DNA of 27,868 nucleotides from a virus, in the IMG/VR virus record IMGVR_UViG_3300050023_000010, positions 1 to 27,868 of that record, one strand, 5' to 3'. Numbering within the stretch: the first letter of the stretch is position 1; each line of letters opens with the position of its first letter. The notes beneath the pieces were generated by a model. The model had not been told where the DNA came from and did no database searches. It saw only the letters and a list, made by a program, of their open reading frames with translations. The translations under genes were made by a program, and so were the position numbers. Of the stretch, positions 22,424-27,868 are shown one piece after another.

Positions 22424-22633
22424 TCAGTTACTACGGTTTAAGCCTAACTGTCGATCAGTATTTTGCCAGTCAGCAAAGATGACGATGTCAGGAACCGTAA
22501 CGCACAGCACGTCGATCGGAGGGATTACCGCAAAGCCATCCACGACGACGGTAAACACACTTGTGTTACCTACCGCCACGGTCGCCTCATCAAGCTGGCT
22601 CAGTATCAAGGTATTCCACAGTCTTATTTTCAC
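22424..22633 (-). CDS. Possible 69-residue protein in antiparallel ORF region
   Basis: A GTG at 22633 lies one base after the stop of the preceding small gene, and the frame ends at 22424. The product has a hydrophobic beta-like centre (TSVFTVVVDGFAVIPPIDVL; VTVPDIVIFADWQ) and no recognised domain. The ribosome binding site is weak. The same DNA also holds an opposite-strand frame (22463-22702, TTG start) whose product has a cysteine-rich end, CASCQICYTVCATCKLC. Operon context favours the minus-strand reading; the codon mix of the plus frame also looks natural. Only one is likely real. Confidence 0.38.
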   Translation of the reverse strand: MKIRLWNTLILSQLDEATVAVGNTSVFTVVVDGFAVIPPIDVLCVTVPDIVIFADWQNTDRQLGLNRSN

Positions 22634-22634
22634 T

Positions 22635-22745
22635 TCAATCCATCTTACTGCGCATCTTGTCAAATTTGCTATACAGTTTGCGCAACCTGTAAGCTCTGCT
22701 AGATATTCGATTAGGAAATAAAATACTCATTAGCCATGCAATCAT
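22635..22745 (-). CDS. Small basic peptide gene (36 aa)
   Basis: The ATG at 22745 is preceded by GGAGGTAGGT, one of the best ribosome binding sites of the window, and lies 14 bases after the stop of the 22760-23212 gene. The product starts with a short hydrophobic stretch (MIAWLMSILFP) and continues strongly basic (RLRKLYSKFDKMRSKMD). It may be an amphipathic membrane-associated or nucleic-acid-binding peptide. No homolog is recognised. Confidence 0.55.
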   Translation of the reverse strand: MIAWLMSILFPNRISSRAYRLRKLYSKFDKMRSKMD

Positions 22746-22759
22746 ACCTACCTCCAATA

Positions 22760-23212
22760 TCATCGCAACCTGGGCACGCAAATGCCATAAGGCAATATAC
22801 CTTCAACCAATTGATACATGCCGGTCGCAATATCGTTATTGACGTATTTCTGAGCAGCCGCTAATCCTTCACTAGCTTTGGGGTAGAACATTGTAATTAC
22901 CGTCTCTACACCAACTGCATGAGTAAAGATTTTGAATGCCAGCTTTTTCGTTTTGAAGTCAATACATATCTTCATGTATTGACCTAATCTCACAGACCAC
23001 AACGTAGCTGGATTACATGTTTCTAGCTGATCTCTGACTTGTTGCCATTCAGGATGTAACATGGAGTGCTGAGTATAAATCACCTTTACCGCCGATGGAG
23101 CAGCTGGAGGCAACGTAACAGGAGGCATATGTTGAACAGCCAAAAGTATCATGCCCGCTAATACCGCCAGGAAAAGCATCCCCAATCCAGTAACTTTAGC
23201 TGTTGCTTCCAT
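22760..23212 (-). CDS. Membrane-anchored exported protein (150 aa)
   Basis: The ATG at 23212 has GGGAGG 6 bases upstream. Residues 8-26 (TGLGMLFLAVLAGMILLAV) form a transmembrane or uncleaved signal segment, followed by a Pro-rich spacer (PPVTLPPAAPSAVK) and a domain of about 110 residues with three Cys (near 68, 85 and the C terminus). The Pro-rich spacer and Cys suggest an extracytoplasmic domain. It overlaps the upstream gene by 17 bases. Function unknown; an exclusion or envelope-acting protein would fit, but there is no diagnostic motif. Confidence 0.7.
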   Translation of the reverse strand: MEATAKVTGLGMLFLAVLAGMILLAVQHMPPVTLPPAAPSAVKVIYTQHSMLHPEWQQVRDQLETCNPATLWSVRLGQYMKICIDFKTKKLAFKIFTHAVGVETVITMFYPKASEGLAAAQKYVNNDIATGMYQLVEGILPYGICVPRLR

Positions 23213-23540
23213 TTTTGGCCTCCCACGCTTCAGCAGCCGCCACATACTCTTCATCATTGGCAAACACCATAGCAGGGTGTTCCCTGGCAAATTCAGCACT
23301 CTGCCATGCCCTGTACATCAGTTGTATCTCAAACAGTGCCTCTTCCAAGTGGTGTTTTACGCCTCCAGCAGCATCCTGCACCAACTTGCTCATATCTCCT
23401 GTCACAGCCACATACTCAATAACCTGTACTGCGGCATCTATCTCACTTAATATCGAAAGGTATGGTGCAAGCTGCCCTTCAGTAGGCATCAATGTAACCG
23501 TAGTGCCCGCACTCGTGTCTTCAATGCTTATGTCGTTCAT
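23196..23540 (-). CDS. Unknown acidic helical protein (114 aa)
   Basis: No family is recognised. The product begins with a beta-like segment (EDTSAGTTVTLMPTEG) and is then helical and acidic (DAAVQVIEYVAVTGDMSKL; HHLEEALFEIQLMYRAWQSA; DEEYVAAAEAWEAKN). No Cys, membrane segment or enzyme motif is present. GGGAGGATCAC precedes the ATG. It follows a 78-base gap containing a possible promoter and a short unassigned reading frame. Confidence 0.7.
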   Translation of the reverse strand: MNDISIEDTSAGTTVTLMPTEGQLAPYLSILSEIDAAVQVIEYVAVTGDMSKLVQDAAGGVKHHLEEALFEIQLMYRAWQSAEFAREHPAMVFANDEEYVAAAEAWEAKNGSNS

Positions 23541-23595
23541 GTGATCCTCCCATAATCATCATAAACTCCCTTAGAAGCAAGCGCTTCATAAATCA

Positions 23596-23601
23596 ATTAT
23601 A
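23596..23601 (-). promoter_or_regulatory. Possible -10 box in a 78-base gap
   Basis: A perfect TATAAT lies on the minus strand 55 bases upstream of the 23196-23540 start, but no convincing -35 box sits 16-18 bases ahead of it. The gap also contains a 22-codon frame starting with ATG after TATAATTGATTT; I do not call it a gene. Confidence 0.3.
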
Positions 23602-23618
23602 CTCCTAAATTACGAAAA

Positions 23619-23831
23619 TTACGCATCAGTTTTAGCTTTGGACCGAATAGAATTCAACCATCGCTCGATCGCATCAAGCGATTGATATCCTGTTAGCTTG
23701 CCAGCATGCTCAACCAGGAACAACCGTGTTCCCTCTTTAGTTGTCTGACGATCAGGAAACATTCGTGCCCCAATCTGCTGACATCGACGCATTAACTGAC
23801 GCTTACCAAGACGCTTAGTTCTAGCTTTCAT
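23619..23831 (-). CDS. Small very basic protein (70 aa)
   Basis: The product is rich in Lys/Arg (MKARTKRLGKRQLMRRCQQ at the start, RSKAKTDA at the end), with a hydrophobic-aromatic middle (TRLFLVEHAGKLTGYQSL). This suggests a small nucleic-acid-binding protein. AAGGT lies 5 bases before the ATG, and the ATG is one base past the dCTP deaminase stop. No recognised domain. Confidence 0.65.
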   Translation of the reverse strand: MKARTKRLGKRQLMRRCQQIGARMFPDRQTTKEGTRLFLVEHAGKLTGYQSLDAIERWLNSIRSKAKTDA

Positions 23832-23832
23832 A

Positions 23833-24420
23833 TTATACCTTAGGAAGCATTATGCCTTGTTGATACTGATATTTACCGTGCTTGTCCTGATAGCTGATGT
23901 CGCATACGTCATCAGCTTCCAAGAACAGCACCTGCGCGATTCCCTCATCTGCATATATCTTGGCTGGCAGAGGAGTCGTATTCGACAACTCAATAGTTAC
24001 GTGCCCTTCCCACTCAGGCTCAAATGCAGTGACATTAGCCACGATACCGCAACGTGCATACGTGCTTTTACCAAGGCATATGCATAGCACACCACGAGGG
24101 ATACGAAAATACTCCAACGATCGTGCCAATGCAAATGAATTAGGAGGAATGATGACAAAGTCTGCCACGCAATATTCGTGGAATTGCGGTGGCACTATAG
24201 CCTTTGGATCCACGATATCAGGCCATAAATTGGTATACACTTTGAATTCGTTAGCCACTCGCATATCATAGCCATATGACGACACGCCATAGCTAATCAC
24301 ACGTTCGCCCATAGGAAATTGTGGATCGTTATGCGTGACGCTAACCTGATGATCAATGAATGGCTCGATCATGCCTTTTCGTGCTTGCTCAATTATCCAA
24401 CGGTCGTTTTTAAGTCCCAC
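23833..24420 (-). CDS. dcd: dCTP deaminase
   Basis: A 195-residue trimeric dUTPase-fold enzyme. Visible motifs are [26 protein letters not shown], the nucleotide-binding [14 protein letters not shown] (in place of the usual GRSSLARLG) and [14 protein letters not shown], which carries the catalytic Glu. It deaminates dCTP to dUTP, feeding dUMP for thymidylate or hydroxymethyl-dUMP synthesis. That suits a phage with modified thymidine. A bifunctional dCTP deaminase/dUTPase cannot be excluded. I choose the GTG at 24420 because GGAGG is 8 bases upstream; the two ATGs at 24438/24435 have no ribosome binding site and overlap motif copy F. Confidence 0.88.
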   Translation of the reverse strand: MGLKNDRWIIEQARKGMIEPFIDHQVSVTHNDPQFPMGERVISYGVSSYGYDMRVANEFKVYTNLWPDIVDPKAIVPPQFHEYCVADFVIIPPNSFALARSLEYFRIPRGVLCICLGKSTYARCGIVANVTAFEPEWEGHVTIELSNTTPLPAKIYADEGIAQVLFLEADDVCDISYQDKHGKYQYQQGIMLPKV

Positions 24421-24435
24421 GAGTTTATCCTCCAT

Positions 24436-24448
24436 CATACTAAACTTG
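24436..24448 (-). promoter_or_regulatory. Copy F of the CAAGTTTAGTATG motif
   Basis: An exact 13/13 copy on the minus strand, between the primase stop (9 bases downstream of it) and the dCTP deaminase GGAGG, which starts 2 bases after the motif ends. Confidence 0.65.
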
Positions 24449-24457
24449 TCATCAATA

Positions 24458-25363
24458 TTATTGCATCATCAGCATCAGTTTGGTACGTGTGTCGTACGTC
24501 ATTTCCGTAAATTCTCCTTTAGGATCCGCTGGATCTCCTACGCTATAGTTCCATATCAGTACACGTCTTCCATTGCGATATAAAGCATCAGCCAATTTCT
24601 GCATGCTTACAAATGCTCTAGGTTCCAAGGCTATCACAAACGTTGCCACGTCACTGGCTAAGATGCGCTCTAAGCGTTCCTTGGTCGCTTCTTTGCTTAT
24701 TAAGGCCATAGCATTATTCCCTACCGCCATTGCGCTGATGGCTCCCTCGCATATAACGACCTCATCATATAATTGCATAGCTTCAGCGTTAAAAATTAGC
24801 TCCCTAGCCGGCACGACTGGATTGAGGTATTTGGGAGCCATCCAATGCGTTATGGTACGTGCTTGCCAGTATCCCTTTTCGATAGGAATTATCACACGCA
24901 ATGCTATGCTGGCAGCGTATCCTAAATCATGCTTGTCCCACATCTCTTCTTTGATGCCACGTCGTCGCATGTACTTTACATAAGGCGATGCTGCAAACGA
25001 GTCATCGTGGTAAAGCCTATGGAAATCCTCTGGCAAATATGACAGTTTAGCTTTATGTACCTTGGTAACAGTCAGTAATTCACTGACGTCCTTAAACTTA
25101 GCCAACTTAGGCACAGAGTATAACTCTGACATTGCCGCATAGTAAGGCAAACCTGTTATGTCCATTACCAGTTTGATCCAAGATCCGGCATAGTCGCATC
25201 TATAGCAGTGTGCCACATGCTTGACGATTGATACGTTCAAGTGTCCCTTTATATCAGTAGACTGCAAGCGTTTCGTGCAGAACGGACAGTTAATGTGATA
25301 ATCATTACCAACCAACTTTGCTTCAGGAAAATGCCTATTGATAAAGTCATCGATCTGAATCAC
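24458..25363 (-). CDS. DNA primase (zinc finger plus TOPRIM)
   Basis: A 301-residue DnaG-type primase. The N-terminal zinc ribbon has Cys26/Cys29 (CPFC) and Cys53/Cys56 (CYRC). The TOPRIM core contains [14 protein letters not shown] near 207-220, with the conserved Glu. It is shorter than bacterial DnaG (about 580), lacking a helicase-binding C-terminal domain, as in several phages (compare T4 gp61). The usual TOPRIM DxD acidic pair is not obvious: [10 protein letters not shown] occupies that place, with Glu where Asp is expected. It should lay RNA primers with the helicase just upstream. The ATG overlaps the helicase stop (ATGA). Confidence 0.85.
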   Translation of the reverse strand: MIQIDDFINRHFPEAKLVGNDYHINCPFCTKRLQSTDIKGHLNVSIVKHVAHCYRCDYAGSWIKLVMDITGLPYYAAMSELYSVPKLAKFKDVSELLTVTKVHKAKLSYLPEDFHRLYHDDSFAASPYVKYMRRRGIKEEMWDKHDLGYAASIALRVIIPIEKGYWQARTITHWMAPKYLNPVVPARELIFNAEAMQLYDEVVICEGAISAMAVGNNAMALISKEATKERLERILASDVATFVIALEPRAFVSMQKLADALYRNGRRVLIWNYSVGDPADPKGEFTEMTYDTRTKLMLMMQ

Positions 25364-26634
25364 TTTACTTCCTCCTCGTCTATGTGTTTTTCAACATACC
25401 CAGTGCTGACAATTGCTTGAGACGCTCCGTAAAACTTGCACTGAATGAGCGGAACTTTCTTGGATCCGTCCCGTATCTTAGCCATAAACAATCGGCACTG
25501 ATCAGATTCCAGTTCTTCTCGTGTTTGACACATGGCCACAAGCACGTCGCAGATGGCAGCCTTACCTATATCTTCAGCCAAATCTGCCATCGTGACAATT
25601 TCCTTATTGAGTGCCCCACGAGTGGTTTGTGATGCCGTCCATATTGGACAGTATCTGAATGATAAGGCACGTAAATTCTCGTAGTTTGCAGATAGTTCGA
25701 ACCTACGATCTGTATAGCGCTGAGAAGGCTTGATAAGATCGGCATAATCATCTATAATCAGGCCTGGCTCAAATCCTTCAGCTATCAGCCTATCAAGATG
25801 ACTTTGTAGTTGCTCTATGGTCATCCGCTCAGCACCACCAATAATGCGTATCCTACCAGGCATCAGTTTCCTGGCTGCCTCTACTAATTCATCCTCGTAG
25901 GCATTCAGGTCATCATCACGATGCGGAAATCTGAACGTCATCCTGGCGGCATAGCGCTTTGCTACCTGAGCCACACTCATCTCGTGTGTAAAATGCACGA
26001 CATTCTTGCCTGAACCTATGGATGCCGCTCCAAAGCCTATGTTTATCAAAGCCATGGACTTACCAACATTCATGCCGGCTAACACTACTCCAAGCTCGCC
26101 TTGGTTAAGTCCTCCATCAAGCACTTCATCAAGATGCGTTATGCCTGTCCTTACCTTATCACTCCAGTAATCATAAAGCCACTTCTCTACGTCCGCTATG
26201 GGATCAATGCCTGGCGACATAATGTTATCGCCAACTTTCATGGCTTCCTCAAGCCGATGCCTTGCGGATGCTAGGTCTCCCTTATTGATGTCGTCAACCG
26301 ACTCGAGAATTGCTGCTTTAGCTGCCTGTTCCTTAGCAAACTTGATAACCTGATCAGCAGCCAGTTCGAGATTGCCTTCCTCCTGCATATCGTAAATCGT
26401 ATCAATTGTCTGACCGTACTGCATGCCTACAAGCATAGTCAGATCGTCAGAATCAATAGGAGATTTGCCATAAGCTGTCCTGTAATCAATGATAGCCTTG
26501 GCAATCTCTATTTCATCGTCCTGCTCGAAATAGTATGGTTCAATAAGGCTCGAACCATAAAGAGCCATCCATGCGTTATCAAGCATTAACGCAAGGATCT
26601 TCAGTCTGAACTTTCTCTCGAAGGAATAGGTCAT
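25360..26634 (-). CDS. DnaB-like replicative helicase
   Basis: A 424-residue RecA-fold hexameric helicase. Residues 1-140 are a helical N-terminal domain. The ATPase core starts RTGITHLDEVLDGGLNQGEL; Walker A is AGMNVGKS (186-193), in the DnaB-like A/G-x4-GK form. HFTHEMS follows (H1a-like), then LIIDDYADLI (Walker B) and WTASQTTRGA (the SQ motif of DnaB/gp4 helicases). It unwinds the fork 5' to 3' and should partner the primase at 24458-25363. The start overlaps the upstream stop (ATGA). Confidence 0.9.
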   Translation of the reverse strand: MTYSFERKFRLKILALMLDNAWMALYGSSLIEPYYFEQDDEIEIAKAIIDYRTAYGKSPIDSDDLTMLVGMQYGQTIDTIYDMQEEGNLELAADQVIKFAKEQAAKAAILESVDDINKGDLASARHRLEEAMKVGDNIMSPGIDPIADVEKWLYDYWSDKVRTGITHLDEVLDGGLNQGELGVVLAGMNVGKSMALINIGFGAASIGSGKNVVHFTHEMSVAQVAKRYAARMTFRFPHRDDDLNAYEDELVEAARKLMPGRIRIIGGAERMTIEQLQSHLDRLIAEGFEPGLIIDDYADLIKPSQRYTDRRFELSANYENLRALSFRYCPIWTASQTTRGALNKEIVTMADLAEDIGKAAICDVLVAMCQTREELESDQCRLFMAKIRDGSKKVPLIQCKFYGASQAIVSTGYVEKHIDEEEVK

Positions 26635-27230
26635 TGTATCAACGTCACCAATTCACTATATGACCTGGCTTGTTGGATGCCATATTCCTTACACAACGTT
26701 GTCAAGGACTCGTGCACAAGATGACGCCTAACTTCACAAATTGGCTGCTTATGATACATCTGCAACCAGTCTTTGTTTAGCATAGGTTGGATAGACGTCA
26801 CTGACTGGCTGAAACGCACGTCCTTGCCAGAAAGCCTGTCGGCAATATAGGATCGTGCTGCCAATAGCTCGCTATACAGAAGTATGGCAAAGCTATCTTC
26901 CTCAACAGTTTGGATCTTGACAGACTCTGACTCGTGAATCTTGACATAGCGCTCTAGTGCCCACTTGCCGCAGAACACGCTTGCCGGTATGAAGCCTAAA
27001 TTCTTATCCTTAGCCCACTTCTGTAAGGACTTTACTATGGTATAAGCATAATCTTTTGAGTCGTAGCCGGCATTGCGCAGATCATCTTCGAATACGGCAA
27101 ATAGCGACCAGGATTTCTTTGGCAAATGCACAGGCTTGCCGAATATCTTCTTGTGAGCGTTAGCGTACAGTGTGTATAACTGTGGCTCAACGTCAATCAA
27201 TAAGTACGGTGTCGAATCCCTCTTTGACAT
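26631..27230 (-). CDS. Unknown protein between two helicase genes (199 aa)
   Basis: No family is recognised. The product is helical and soluble, with aromatic-rich and basic stretches (LYANAHKKIFGKPVHLPKK; SLQKWAKDKNLGFIPASV; an HKQPICEVRRHLVHESL near the end) and no metal or ATP motif. I choose the ATG at 27230: AAAGGA lies 9 bases upstream, while the longer frame would start from TTG without a ribosome binding site. It overlaps the upstream helicase by 38 bases and the DnaB-like gene by 4. A helicase-loader or primosome accessory role is attractive from position only. Confidence 0.7.
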   Translation of the reverse strand: MSKRDSTPYLLIDVEPQLYTLYANAHKKIFGKPVHLPKKSWSLFAVFEDDLRNAGYDSKDYAYTIVKSLQKWAKDKNLGFIPASVFCGKWALERYVKIHESESVKIQTVEEDSFAILLYSELLAARSYIADRLSGKDVRFSQSVTSIQPMLNKDWLQMYHKQPICEVRRHLVHESLTTLCKEYGIQQARSYSELVTLIQ

Positions 27231-27868
27231 AGGTGTCAATCCTTTCGTTGCTATGATCAAGCAAGAATTTATTTGTATCGTCGATGAAGTCTAATATCTT
27301 TAGCGTATTCGTACCTTCTTTACGTCGCATGCCTCTGCCTATACGCTGAAGTAGTTTGATATGAGACTTGCCTCCGGCAGCCAGGATTACCGTATCCACT
27401 CCTGGCACGTCAATGCCTTCATCAAATATAGGTGACGCTATGTAGATGCCAGCCTTGGATCGCATATCGGCAATAACCGACTGCCTATACTCTGTCGTGT
27501 CGTTACCGTGTACAAATATAGAGCCAGCAATCATTTCCTGTAAACGCTTGCCATGATCCAACCTGTTGACGAGTATAAGCGTGCTTCCAAAATTTAGCTT
27601 GGCATAAGATGCTATGAATGCATTACGCTTGTCACTTTCAACCACGAGCTGATTATAGGCATCCTGATATTCAGTATCCCAATCAGTCCGCTTACGTGAC
27701 TCGATAGTCTTAATATAAACAGTAGGCTTAGCACTATAGCCCTGCTCAATCAAGTAAGCATTGGATAGGTCATAGATGACGTCACCTGTCGTAGCAAGCA
27801 ATTTCATATCGGCAAGCATATCATAACGCAATGGTGTTCCTGACACACCAAATCTGTAAGGTCCTGGA
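27193..27868 (-). CDS. SF2 DNA/RNA helicase, C-terminal part (cut by window edge)
   Basis: The frame is open from the right edge to TGA at 27193, about 224 codons. It begins in motif III, GPYRFGVSGTPLRYD, and continues with motif IV-like LILVNRLDHGKRLQ, motif V IYIASPIFDEGIDVPGVDTV and motif VI QRIGRGMRRK. This is the second RecA domain of a RAD3/UvsW/DEXH-type helicase. T4 UvsW, a branch-migrating helicase acting with recombination proteins, is the closest functional analogue I can suggest. The N-terminal domain with Walker A/B lies outside the window. A GTG at 27846 falls inside motif III and is not the true start. Confidence 0.85.
   Translation of the reverse strand, partial: PGPYRFGVSGTPLRYDMLADMKLLATTGDVIYDLSNAYLIEQGYSAKPTVYIKTIESRKRTDWDTEYQDAYNQLVVESDKRNAFIASYAKLNFGSTLILVNRLDHGKRLQEMIAGSIFVHGNDTTEYRQSVIADMRSKAGIYIASPIFDEGIDVPGVDTVILAAGGKSHIKLLQRIGRGMRRKEGTNTLKILDFIDDTNKFLLDHSNERIDTYVKEGFDTVLID

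Noticed and set aside
22388-22441. 17-codon plus-strand frame starting MTKTTTNLWEGT
   Set aside because: No ribosome binding site; it ends before the antiparallel frames and overlaps the promoter upstream region.
23545-23580. 22-codon minus-strand frame in the gap before 23540
   Set aside because: The preceding AGGAG is too far from its ATG, and it overlaps the next gene's ribosome binding site and start; could be a leader peptide but unsupported.
1-27868. tRNA genes, CRISPR arrays, insertion sequences, attachment sites
   Set aside because: I looked on both strands and saw no cloverleaf with CCA-end context, no regularly spaced repeats, no transposase and no integrase or tRNA-like att core; a dedicated scan would be needed to exclude a divergent tRNA.

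Overview
This window is replication and DNA-modification territory from a large virulent-type tailed dsDNA bacteriophage. Every well-supported gene lies on the minus strand. Genes are tightly packed, often with ATGA, GTGA or TAATG overlaps, and most have strong GGAGG-type ribosome binding sites. There are no tRNA genes, insertion sequences, CRISPR arrays or structural genes. The host cannot be named from the sequence alone. The gene set recalls T4/SPO1-type replisomes: DnaB-like helicase, TOPRIM primase, family A polymerase, gp32-like SSB, RecA, SbcD/gp47-like nuclease, RuvC, flap exonuclease and two sigma-like factors. Both window edges cut through genes.

Layout in the direction of transcription (right to left). 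27868-24458: an SF2 helicase (cut by the right edge), an unknown protein, a replicative helicase and a primase. 24420-22424: dCTP deaminase, then small and membrane-anchored proteins. 22379-22351: a sigma-70-like promoter. 22293-19947: a UvrD-like helicase with two zinc ribbons. 19934-16774: accessory proteins, including a sigma-like factor and an acidic low-complexity protein that ends at a hairpin. 16708-10804: a DNA-base hypermodification operon. 10661-5986: a uracil-glycosylase/DNA polymerase I fusion, a partner protein, a structured-RNA leader and the SSB, closed by a terminator. 5918-1: adenine methyltransferase, SbcD, NADAR protein, HNH-size zinc protein, RecA, 5'-3' exonuclease, RuvC, zinc-ribbon microprotein and a gp55-like sigma factor (cut by the left edge).

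The most interesting system is the 16708-10804 operon. A helical HMUDK/aGPT-PPlase-like protein, a P-loop 5-hydroxymethyl-dU DNA kinase, an amino acid:DNA transferase-like protein and an Nmad1/DUF1599 protein are the hallmarks of thymidine hypermodification. Embedded among them are an intact myo-inositol-1-phosphate synthase, a CX5R phosphatase and a SAM methyltransferase. My inference is that this phage may make inositol (or methylated inositol) as a substituent for its DNA bases. The dCTP deaminase and the UDG-polymerase fusion fit a phage that routes pyrimidines through dUMP and must police uracil.

Two further signals are not explained by the genes. (i) A 13-base motif, CAAGTTTAGTATG, occurs seven times, always on the coding strand and mostly at gene junctions; it is a candidate promoter for a phage sigma factor. 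(ii) A block of nested RNA helices lies ahead of the SSB gene (about 7438-7045) and surrounds a 26-residue membrane microprotein.
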